A stretch of DNA of 64,000 bases from the NCBI RefSeq assembly GCF_963576675.1, contig NC_088916.1, forward strand, positions 511,001 through 575,000. Direction: 5' to 3'. The notes beneath the pieces are model-generated. The model made no database searches. It was not told where the DNA came from and saw nothing but the letters and a program-made list of their open reading frames with translations. Below, one piece after another: positions 45,801 to 56,000 of this stretch. A program made the translations under genes and the position numbers. This DNA comes from Euphorbia lathyris. Its lineage: Eukaryota > Streptophyta > Magnoliopsida > Malpighiales > Euphorbiaceae. Every line of letters starts with the position of its first letter. Position 1 is the stretch's first letter.

Positions 45801-46751
45801 ATGCCAAGACAAAAGACCGTTGCTAACAAAGCTAAGGCCACCGAAGTCAATCGATTACGGGTTCAATATGGCGCACCGTTCGATATTACGACGGAAGCCG
45901 AAGGACGCAAATATCGCCAATTTTCTAATAGCCAAATAGAGTTCGTCGACATGCTTTTTCTTGACACCGACACGGTAAACACACTTTCTTTTACCTAGCG
46001 TATTGATGAATTTCTTTCCGTTCTTGGTTGGAAACGATTTTCTAGTATGCGTTTTCCTAGTCTTAAATCGCATATTATTGAGTTTTTGGTCACTCTAACC
46101 TATGACAAGAAGAAAGGAGTTATCTCTTTTCGGAATGATGGAGTTCGTTATGACGTTGGGTATGCGGCCATGAACCGTTGGTTTGGTTTTCCTACCCGAA
46201 ATTTTTATTCCAAGCCAAAGCCTTTTAATTCACACACAGTTTGGCAATCTTTAACCGGTTTAGATGTTTTTAGTCCAAAGAACACATCTAGTAAGCTACT
46301 TAAGGATGATTGTATCTTCTTCTTTCACAAGTATTTATCATTCTCCTTATTTGGTCGGGTTGAAAGTTCCAAAGTGCAAGTTCGTGATTTGGTTGTGTTA
46401 GATGCTATTTTTAAGGGTTTGACCATTGATAGTATTAAGATGATATTTACTAATTTAGTTCGAGCTTCCAAGTCCCGCAATAAGCAAGTGCCTATGGGTA
46501 ATTTAATTACCGACATTGTTTTGGGCGCTCGAGGTGAATTAGTAGATTATCAAAATATGTCTCATGTTGGTTTACCTTTCTTGGATCTCACGGCACTTCA
46601 AAGGGCCAATTTATTGAAGAAAATGGGACCACCCACCTTTATCTCTTATGCGGATCGCACAAGACGTGTTTTTGCTACCATAGTTTTGGTAAAAAAAAAG
46701 AGAATATTAAAACATAAATGCATAATAACTAAAACATTTTTTCATCCTTAG
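45801..46751 (+). pseudogene. Athila accessory ORF 2, paralog with one stop
   Basis: One frame from ATG 45801 contains a single TAG at 45996-45998 and reads on to about 46690. It is collinear with accessory ORF 1: GRKYRQFSNSQIEFVDMLF, HIIEFLVTLTYDKKKGVISF, YAAMNRWFGFPTRNF, FFHKYLSFSLFGRVESSKV, LVRASKSRNKQVPMGNLITD. The shared blocks show a tandem duplication followed by strong divergence. After FISYADRTRRVF the frame runs into an A-rich tract (46689-46700), where element homology ends. Confidence 0.8.
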
Positions 46752-48191
46752 AGTTGCTTCTCATTAAACAAAATAATTAAAACATAAATGCATAATATGA
46801 AAATCACTACAAAACTTCATTGTAATCTATAAAACACTATCTATTCAAAATTGTCTAGCCATTGTATTATCTATTTTAGTTGTTAAATTGTGTTATGATG
46901 TATGAACAAGTTTTGATATATTGATATTCAAAAACTTGAGATGTAATAAGTCGATATTACATGAAATATAAACTTTCTTAATAACTCAATAATGAATAAA
47001 AAAAAAAAAAACTCAATAATGAATCGAAGTAACATTGTCATCAAGAACTACATCACCATTAGAAGCATTAAAATAGCTAGATTTAACCTTAGCAAATCTA
47101 GATTTAACCATTTTTGTTCCTTTCAACTAATATTTTGGATACCAATCCGAATCATACATCCTAATAATGAATTTTGAATTCGAGTTAAATTAGGAATTTA
47201 AAATTAAAAATACTTTCACCATTTATAGTGAATTTCACCATTTAAAAGCACAATGAAGTACTAAATCCAAGGATTGGGTTTAGGTGAGATTGTTTAAAAT
47301 CTCATAAGATACTAGTAAATCTGGGTTTTCAAAGTAAAGTGACAAAACTACCCTTTTAACCTAAAATTGATTTTTTTAAATCGAATCCAATAATAAATAA
47401 AAGAAATTCAACATCTAATTATCCATCTATTTTTCTTTTTGTACATCATTAATAATTTAATGTAAAAAAATTAAAAAAGATATTATAAATATAAAATGAA
47501 AACTAAGCTACATACTTTTTAATTTATATAATATCCATAAAAATATTGGAAATACTTTTTTTTTTTTTTATCGATATTATAAATCTAAAATGAAAAAATA
47601 CGTCAATGCATACGATTCTCTAATAGGGCTTATTAGAGAATCACGCATGTTAATAAAGCTTAACTACCCTTTGTGTTCACACACGTGGAATGCTAACGAT
47701 GGCTCCATTTCCGAAGCCAGAAGTATTAAGGACTTTATACTGTTCCGCATGCTATGCATAATAGTAATTGATTCCCGAAAATGATCTATTGGCCATCTGA
47801 TTTTTTTTAAAGTGATCCATTTCCCTAGAACTTGTTTAAAGTGACATAAATTGTAATTTATCTGAAGCTATAAAAAAAATTCAAAACTTATTAAGCAAAA
47901 ATCTATTTCATGATTCTATGCTTTTAAAACAAATTAACTTTCTATTTTGTACATCTTTATAGTATTTTTTTTTTATAGATTTAAGAATTTAATCATTACA
48001 TTTTAAACAAGTTTAGGTGGTTAATAAAACCATGTAATTCAGGGGTCAATCAAGCTTTTTGGCAAGTTCAACGAAACTCATGTACTAAGCCTAACAAATG
48101 AAATCTAGACTTAAAAACATGTAAAGGTATTGTTATAATTTCATAACTTCCTTTATTCTAAAAACTGACCAAACCCAAGATTTTATTTACC
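46752..48191. other. Gene-free upstream region of GRF-like gene C
   Basis: No gene is supported. About 47170-47690 is paralogous to 4440-4888 plus 5531-5570 but lacks the hAT-like insertion. 47790-48060 resembles the short TIR elements at 117 and 5559 (gatctattggccatctga; acaagtttaggtggttaat). The remainder is AT-rich. Confidence 0.6.
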
Positions 48192-48200
48192 TATATAAAT
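48192..48200 (+). promoter_or_regulatory. TATA box of GRF-like gene C
   Basis: tatataaat lies about 62 bp before the ATG. The leader phrase actaatcacagaagaaac after it is also seen upstream of gene D on the other strand (actaatcaaagaaac), so the promoter-proximal region is conserved between the two genes. Confidence 0.7.
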
Positions 48201-48261
48201 CCAGGGGAAGCTTTTGTTACTATGCACTAATCACAGAAGAAACTTTGAAATTGTTCTTCCC

Positions 48262-49513
48262 ATGGATTCTAATAAGGCTCCAGAAAATGAAGCTTCTTCT
48301 CATGATCAAGAAGTAACATCTCGGTATAACAATCCTTCCTTCAGTTCATATTTTAATATGATCTTTGGTGATAACATCCAGGAACAACAAGTGTTCAACT
48401 TATCCACACCATTTCAACCAAATGTCAGCTCCCCCAATTTCACTAGCTTTCAACCACCACCTCATTTGGGTACGAGCATAGGTACGTGTTAGATCATTTT
48501 CTGAATTAGATGATTATATCCACTGTTTTCTATTGAATTTTTAAGATTTATGTTAAGAGTATTAAACATGACAGAAATAATCTAGTGTTTTGGCATTAAA
48601 ACACGTTTACACATATTGAAAAACAGACTTTAGTGTGATTATACTCATAGCAGAATCACTATGTGATCTCCATTTTGAACGTGAGATTCAATTTGTTCTT
48701 GCTTCCACCACTATGCTCAGAACTGGATTTTATAGCAAGGAATTATTATTTGGTTTATATTTTTATGCATAAAATAATAACCAGATTGTTAGAATCCTAT
48801 GTCCTGATTTTATTTAAATGTTATATTTGGTATATGTTTATGCATAAAATGATAAGATTGTTAGAATCCTATGTCCTGAATTTTTATCTTAATTTGATAT
48901 GTAGGTTATGGTAGCAGTGGAAGTATGAACACAACAGGAGCATTCACTTTGAGTCAGTTGATGGAATTACAAAACCAGACATTGACATATAATTACATCT
49001 CAGCAAACATTATAGTGCCACCTCATTTGCTCACACCCATCTTGAATTCCAGTGAGATTTCATTTTTTTAATTTCACATTACTAGAGAAATTCCAGAATT
49101 TTGCTTCATCTAATTAATTTCTGCTACCATTTGCAGTGAAATCTGGCAGTTCTCGTCAAGGTTATAGTGATCCACGGGCAGAAAGATGTCGTAGAACTGA
49201 TGGGAAGAAATGGCGGTGTGCAAATGATGCACTTACGGGCCATAAGTATTGCGAGAGGCATATGAATAGACATCGGGCAAAAAAGAAGGCACAACACCAA
49301 ACAAATATGGTAATAACCAGTAGCTCTGAACAAGTTCCAGAAGGAGTTTCAGCTGATTCCTTTGTTGATGATCATTCACAAAGAAGCTCTTTCTTCAACT
49401 TGAATGAACAAGAAGAACAGGAACAAAATCTCCTTCACCATTTCATTGATGATTGGAAGTCCTCAGATTACTCATTAATGTCCTCAGATAGTGAGAATCA
49501 GAAACTAAAATGA
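48262..49513 (+). CDS. GRF: GRF-like gene C, short QLQ-WRC transcription factor, intact
   Basis: Three exons: 48262-48481, 48905-49051 and 49137-49513 (744 nt, 247 residues plus stop), with GT-AG introns of 423 and 85 bp. QLQ lies at residues 86-119 ([19 protein letters not shown], then VPPHLLTPI), the GIF-coactivator binding domain. WRC lies at about 133-170 with zinc ligands Cys140, Cys150, Cys161 and His164 in the exact C-x9-C-x10-C-x2-H spacing, followed by a basic nuclear signal (RHRAKKK). A GRF-like C-terminal motif HHFIDDW is at 223-229. Canonical GRFs are usually larger. The stretch where GRFs carry the miR396 site is strongly diverged. It is expected to be a nuclear DNA-binding regulator of cell proliferation. 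I see no disabling change. Confidence 0.9.
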
Positions 49514-50314
49514 ATTAAAAGTGAAATAATTTATGATTTAGGATTATATGTGACATCATATGATCTTTGGTTTACAATTTTCTTTTTTTTGGGAATTTAT
49601 ATGTTTATTTCAAAGTTTGGGTTTGTAGGAATTTATATGTTTATTTCAAATGAGTTATTCCAAAAATGTAGTGCAATCTATTTACATCTCAAGTTTTGAA
49701 TTTGATCTTTGGTTTACAATTGGTGAAGTGAGGAAGTTATATCGAAAGAGTTTGTTTTTACATTATCCGTTGCCTGTACTCACGTATTTTACGTGGATGA
49801 AAGACTTGCAACATGTACAACACAAATACATCCCACCATGTGTTTAAATTCAGAACCCTAAGTCATTTGATTTAAAAGCTCCGATACCCGGTCATGGAAC
49901 CGTTGAATTAAAAGCTTATAATGATAGTTAAGGCTTAATCGTAAATATTATATTAATCTCTGACACTAAACACATTATATTTCGAAATTTTCAACTCAGT
50001 AAAAAGGGGTGTCAAATTTATAAAACAGACAAGTTAAGCATATGATAGGTGCAACAACACCTTAAGACATGACAAGTAAGTATATCAAATTATGTATTAA
50101 GTCTCACTACAGGAATATCATCAGTTAGGGAGGGAAAATTCGGTTCCAATTTAGTCTTTAAATGCATTTAGTGACCAAATTTCATAAGTTAACAATTGAA
50201 TACATTTAGTCAGTAACTAACTAGTCTGTAAGGGGTTAGGTCAATTTTTAGATTTACTCATGCGACCAAAAATACATAGTGCAAAATTTAGTCTCTAAAT
50301 TACGAACTGAGTAT
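49514..50314. other. Intergenic region between GRF-like genes C and D
   Basis: The 3' flank of gene C (tatgatctttggtttacaat) is shared with the copies at 15610 and 63290. About 50105-50281 begins cactacagg and ends catagtg, but without a matching 3-bp duplication. No gene is seen. Genes C and D point towards each other here. Confidence 0.55.
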
Positions 50315-52228
50315 TCACGGAGGAGGAGCTCCTTTTGTGCCCTCTTTATTCAATTCAAAAGCTCTTTCACTCTCTCTCCGACTTACAAATAGAAAGCTAT
50401 CTCTTCTATATATAATATATAAAACTGAAAGTTTGCTATTCAAATCCGCTAACCCATAAAATGTGGTAGGCAACTGTGCGTTAGAGATATTTCCAATCCT
50501 TGCCTTAGCGACAGGCGTCGTTAATAGGGAGCTAGTTCCTGCAGTCTTTCTTGGACGTCCTACATTCTTATGCTTCTCGCAATACTTTTTGCCGATAACT
50601 GCATCTTTTGCACATCGCCATTTCCTCCCATCGGTTCGACCACACCTTCCTGGATGAGGATCACTAGAACTTCCCCTTTTAACTGCAAATCTTAAAATTA
50701 ATTAGAATATTGTGAAATTAAAATTGAAATCTCACTAGGAGGGTAATTAAATATGAGGTGGCACTTCCACGTTTGCTCAGATGTAATTTTATTAAATATG
50801 TAATTCATTCAACTGAGAATGCTGATCTTTTAAATAAAATTACTCTTTAGATATGCATGGAAATATACCAAATATAACTTTTAAATAAAATCAGAACATA
50901 GGATTCTAACAATCTGATTATCATCTTATGCATGAAAATATATTAAATATAAGCCAAATAATAATTTCTTGCTATAAAATCAGGATATTATGTAGGATTT
51001 TAAAAATCTAATTACAATGAAGATAGTGGTGGGAGCATGAATAAAATTAATCTCAGTTTCAAAATGGAGATCACATAGTGATTCTGCTCTAGCTATATTA
51101 CAGTAAAGTGTATTTTAAACACGTTTGAGATCCAAAAAATGAAATTTGATGGACTTTTAAAAGTTGCAAATTAAATAATTTCTCACCTGGAAGCAGATTG
51201 TGGTTGGGTGCTTTCATACTTCCACTACTAGAATCTGCATTTTAAATTAAAAATAAAAAATTAATTACTCAGTATTATCAATTATGCATCAAAATATACC
51301 AAATATAACCTATGTTTTTTTAAAAGCATTTTATGAATGAATGAAAATATAACCTATCTTTTTTAGGATTGTAGTTACCATTTTATAAATGAAAATATAC
51401 CAAATATCAACCAAATAACAATTTCTTGCTATAAAATCAGGATACTATTAGGATTGTAACAATCCATTTATGAGGAAAGAGTTTACCTGAAGAATGAACA
51501 AATTGAATCTCAGATTCGAAATGGAGATCACATATAGTGATTCTGCTTTGGCTATATTACAGTAAAGTGTTTCAATACGTAGAAACACGTTTTAAAGCCG
51601 TGAGATCCAAAAAAATGGACTGGAATCGGCTTTAAAACGTTACAAATTAAATCATTTTTCTTGTAAGATCATATTTAATAACTGTTTTTTTTTATGAAAA
51701 TGCTTCTATATTCATTGGATGATACAATAAGAAAACCATAAGGAATAAACCCTTACAAAATCCACAAAGGGACCAAAACAACTACAAATAGCAAGAAAAA
51801 ACCATAAAATGTGTAAAAAAACATAAAAAAAAATAATGAAACATATACTTCTTAGAAATCCAAATTAATGGAAGACTGCAATCCGATCTTCGAATATTCG
51901 GATCAGAGTATATCAACAGTAGATCAAATAGAGAGATCCCATAAATATATGAACACGGATTAAAAAGAAAATATAAAAGAAAGACAAACTTCCTTCTTTC
52001 TCCTCAAAGTAGATCAACAGTAGTAGATCAACTGCTTAAAAACTGTTAACAATTCAACAGAAAACAGTTGAGATATAATAATCTAATTCACAGAATGATC
52101 TAACACGTACCTATGGTCCTATCCAAAGGAGGTTGAAAGCTAGTGAAACTTTCGATGTTATCACCACAGAGCATTTTAAAAAATGATCTGAACGAAGGTT
52201 TCCTAGAAGACCTTTGCTTCAATGCCAT
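50315..52228 (-). CDS. GRF-like gene D, WRC-only protein
   Basis: Three exons on the minus strand: 52228-52111 (ATG in acaccatggc), 51234-51187 (48-nt mini-exon) and 50682-50315. Total 534 nt, 177 residues. All introns are GT-AG and the phases fit. WRC: Cys69, Cys79, Cys90 and His93 with canonical spacing ([11 protein letters not shown], then KYCEKH), followed by NVGRPRK. There is no QLQ. The QLQ exon survives only as a degenerate relic inside intron 2 (50736-50822), and the mini-exon encodes [15 protein letters not shown], which resembles the start of the QLQ exon of gene C (GSSGSMNT). The last 40 or so residues look like read-through of former 3' sequence. Without QLQ it should bind DNA but not GIF coactivators, so it may be a competitor. 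Expression is unproven. Confidence 0.75.
50537..50557 (-). promoter_or_regulatory. Degenerate miR396 target site in gene D
   Basis: The minus strand reads cgtccaagaaagactgcagg at the place just after the WRC where plant GRFs carry their miR396 site (cgttcaagaaagcctgtgga, from memory). The central caagaaag is kept; there are a few substitutions and one extra base near the 3' end. Whether it still pairs well enough is open. Confidence 0.55.
50736..50822 (-). pseudogene. Relic QLQ exon inside intron 2 of gene D
   Basis: The minus-strand sequence aligns with the QLQ exon of genes A and C (gcattct..., catctgagcaaacgtg..., gtgccacctcat) and ends with the same ccct(c)ct-agtgag donor context. Deletions and an in-frame TGA destroy the domain. 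Confidence 0.75.
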
Positions 52229-52346
52229 GGTGTTGTTAGGCTGAGATGTTTCTTCTTGCTCATTGCCTATCCCACCATTTGATGAAACATAAGAAGAATT
52301 TTATGGTTTCTTTGATTAGTGAAATATTAGCACATATTATCCATGG

Positions 52347-52353
52347 TTTTATA
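52347..52353 (-). promoter_or_regulatory. TATA-like box of gene D
   Basis: The minus strand reads tataaaa about 120 bp upstream of the ATG. Its downstream leader resembles that of gene C. Confidence 0.45.
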
Positions 52354-52488
52354 GTAGAACAAAATATTGGTTTTGGTCATTTTTTAGAATATAATGTTTT
52401 GAAATTACAATAATACCCTTCAGATATTTCTAGTTTCCAGAGAGTGATAGGAGGTAATGGAAAGGAAAGAGAAGTGATGGAAATGAAA

Positions 52489-52493
52489 GTTAA
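52489..52493. repeat. Target duplication of the CRM-like element, left
   Basis: gttaa, repeated at 58162-58166 directly after the right LTR. Confidence 0.9.
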
Positions 52494-53024
52494 TGATACA
52501 GACTGAAAGCGATAAATGAAGGTTTTAATCGTAAACCAACAAAGATGTTCTTCTCTAGCTGAACTAGAAGGAGTTAATCCCGATAAACAAGGTATAAACC
52601 TTAGGTTCTCAAAGAGAATAATGTTTGATTGATAAAAGTTGCCGTCATTCTTACAAAATGAGGGTTTAAATACTCTCCTTTAATAATGACAAAAGACAAA
52701 GATTACCCCTACTAGGGTTACAATAAGGCTATCTATAAAAGGGTAAAATAGGTGATACGCCCCGACAATCAGTACACTGGTACAGGTACGGATTGTCTGG
52801 GTTGTTGGTGAAATACTTCGGGAGGAAGTAAACCTAGAGATCCGCCAATAAGCATAGAGATCCGCCCAGGGTAGATGTTGATGCGCCTCCTTGCGTACTC
52901 CTAGATTCGCCCTGCTTGCTTGTCTTGGGGATCCGCCCTCCTAGGTACAACCTCCGTGGGTCTGAGGTCTGGGGATCCGCCAGAGCGCGTGTGATCAGTG
53001 ATCCCAGTTAGGATGTCCGCATCA
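52494..53024 (-). mobile_element. 3' LTR of the CRM-like element
   Basis: 531 bp, plus strand tgatacagac...gtccgcatca. It also encodes the last 41 codons of pol (52901-53024). A purine-rich tract in sense (aaagaaagagagaa, 53025-53038) precedes it. Confidence 0.95.
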
Positions 53025-56000
53025 TTCTCTCTTTCTTTAAAAGAATTCGGCACTGATTCGCCCTGTTTGAACTCCAAAGGACCATCCAGCTTCCATGGGC
53101 TAAGGTCACGGATGTTGAACGCTGGTGAGATTTTACCAAGCCAGTTCGGCAATGCTATATGATAGGCATTGGCATTGACCCTCTTGGTGATCTTATATGG
53201 CCCGTACTTCCTAGGCCGAAGCTTGCTACTTGCGGCGTTGGCGAGTCTCTCTTTGCCCAGATATACCATAACCTCATCCCCGACTTCGAACTGTAGGTCC
53301 CTGCGGTGCTCATCTACCTTAGCCTTTAACTTCTGATTCCTCTCTTCAAGAGTCTCTTTCACCTCTTGGTGCATCTGTACATAATCCCTGGCCAGCTGGT
53401 TGGCGGTCACATTTCCTTTGGGAAGATGGGCTATATCCAGGATGTGATTCGGGGTCTTTGTGTATACCACTTTAAATGGAGATCTCCCGGTTCCCGAATG
53501 TACAGAGCCGTTGTAGGCGAACTCAGCTTGGGCTAAAACCACATCCCACATCCTGGGCTTATCCTTACATTTGCTGCGCAGTAAGTTTCCCAAAGTTCTA
53601 TTAACCACTTCTGTCTGTCCGTCTGTTTGAGGATGGGCGGTGGTGCTAAATTTCAGAGACGTGTCAAACAAAGCCCACAACGTCCGCCAGAAATGACCGA
53701 GGAACTTCGTATCACGATCCAAGACAATGCTCTTAGGTACGCCATGTAACCTTACAACCTCTTTGAAGAATAACTTCGCAGTTGCCGAAGCATCATTAGT
53801 CTTGCGACATGGTATGAAGTGGGCCATCTTTGAAAACCGATCAACCACGACAAAGATGGAATCCATGCCCCTCTGAGTTCTAGGTAACCCTAGGACAAAG
53901 TCCATGGACAGATCCTCCCAGATGGTTTCTGGCACAGGCAAAAGTAGCAGCAAGCCAGCATTTGTAGTGCGTCCCTTGGCGGGCTGGCAGATATAGCATC
54001 GTTCTACTAAGTAGGCAACATCTCTCCTCATCTTAGGCCAGAAGTAACGGGAACTCACTGCTTCATAAGTCTTGACTCGCCCAAAATGCCCTCCAAGGGA
54101 TCCGCCATGTAGATCCCGAACAACCTTCTCGCGAATGGACGTGCAAGGTAAGCAAAGCTGGTTGCCCCTCATGAGATACTCATCCATCAGGTGATACGCC
54201 CCATCTCCATGCTGGTTTTTACACTTTTCCCAGATACTGCCAAAATCAGGATCCGCCACGTATTCTCCTCGGATGTGTTCAAAACAATCGGTCTCGAGGT
54301 TAACTGTCTTTATTAGTGATACCCTTCGACTTAATGCGTCCGCCACCTTGTTCTGTTTTCCAGCCTTGTGGACAAGCTGATAGGGAAACTTATCTATAAA
54401 GGCGGACCATCAAGCATGCATGGAGCTTCGAAGTTACTTCTGACTTCCCATGTACTTGAGAGCTTGGTGGTCGGTGTAGAGGATGAATTCTTTCCCCACC
54501 AAGTAATGCTCCCACACTTTCAACGCCCTCACTACAGCATAAAACTCTTGATCATACGTTGCCCACTTTTGCCGTGCCTCACAAAGCTTCTTACTGAAGT
54601 ATGCGATGGGCCTCTTCTCTTGCATCAAGACACCGCCAATCCCAACTCCACTGGCATCACACTCAACTTCGAACAGTTTATCAAAATTGGGATACGCCAG
54701 CACGGGCGCTGTACTCAACTTCTCCTTGATCAGGGCGAAACTCTTCTCTTGGGCATCCGCCCACTCGAATCCCTTTCCTTTCTTCAAACATTCTGTCAAC
54801 GGGGCCACTATGGAACTGAAATTCTTGATGAATCGTCAATAAAATGTTGCCAGCCCATGAAAACTCCTGATATCCCCCACATTCCTCGGAGTGGGCCACT
54901 CTTGAATAGCTCTTACCTTCTCCCCATCAACTTGGACTCCATCGCCACTAACTACGAACCCAAGGAAAACCAGGCTCTCCATGACAAAATCACATTTCTT
55001 AGTGTTGGCGTATAGCTGGTGTTTCCTTAATAGGTCAAATACTGTCCGCAAGTGTTCCACATGTTCCGCCAATGTCTGGCTATGAATCAGAATGTCATCA
55101 AAATACACAACTACAAATTTTCCAATCACCGGGCGAAGCACCTGATTCATCAGCCTCATAAAAGTACTGGGGGCGTTAGTCATCCCGAATGGCATAACTA
55201 ACCATTCATACAATCCATCTCTGGTCTTGAAGGCGGTCTTCCACTCATCCCCAGATCGGATTCGTATCTGATGATAACCGCTTCTGAGATCAATCTTGGA
55301 GAAGACTCGAGATCCGCCAAGTTGGTCCAGCATATCATCCAACCTTGGAATTGGGAACTTGTACTTGATGGTGATCTTGTTAATGGCCCTGCTGTCAACA
55401 CACATCCGCCAAGACCCATCCTTCTTTGGTGTAAGTAAAGCTGGAACGACGCAATGACTCATACTCTCCCTAACGTATCCCATCTCGATGAGTTCCTCCA
55501 CTTTCTCTCTCATGATGTCATTCTCCTTTGGGCTCATTCGATAATATGGGAGGCTTGGTAAACTAGCCCCAGGCACAAGATCGATATGATGTTGGATATC
55601 TCTCAAAGGTGGTAACCCACTTGGCAACCCTTCAGGGAACAAATCTTGATATTCGCCAAGTAGGCGGGTCACTTCAGTCGGCATCTCCCTTTCGCCCCTT
55701 TGGGCAGATTCGTGATTCGCCTTAACCATTACCACATACACCATCTGGCTCTCTTCACATTCACTAACAAAAGATTTGTGTGTGGGTCAGACTACCAAGG
55801 TAGACTTCTCATCGGCCTTTGGCTCTCTCGTCATTGGCATAAGTACGAACTTCACTCCATTCTTCACAAACCTGTAAGTGTTCTCTCTCCCTGCGTGGAT
55901 GGCGTTGTTGTCAAACTGCCAGGGTCGGCCCAACAATAGATGGCAGGCATCCATATCAACCACATCACAACAGACTTCATCACTTTAATCACCAATCACA

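Larger units (their letters stand above)
36643..46690 (+). mobile_element. Athila-type Gypsy retrotransposon lacking a 3' LTR
   Basis: 5' LTR, tRNA-Asp-type primer site, gag, pol (protease, RT, RNase H, integrase) and two downstream accessory ORFs lie in order on the plus strand. Pol followed by an extra ORF region is characteristic of Athila. No copy of the LTR start (tgttaagccc) occurs between 43576 and 48200. Coding ends near 46690 at a short A-run. Either the 3' LTR was deleted or another event cut it off. Confidence 0.85.

Noticed and set aside
45503..45826. 107-codon ORF before accessory ORF 2
   Set aside because: Low-complexity translation of a pyrimidine-rich leader, with no domain.
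46690..48200. 3' LTR of the Athila element
   Set aside because: No stretch resembling tgttaagcccaaaatat or the hairpin-bearing part of the LTR is found here, so I do not claim one.
49137..49513. miR396 site in gene C
   Set aside because: The matching position reads cgggcaaaaaagaaggcaca, too many mismatches to the canonical site for a claim.
50105..50281. Possible 177-bp CACTA-type MITE (cactacagg...catagtg)
   Set aside because: Flanking trinucleotides (tct and caa) do not match and the inner termini do not pair well.
54368..55015. 215-codon plus-strand ORF
   Set aside because: Antisense shadow of the RNase H and RT coding sequence of the CRM-like element.
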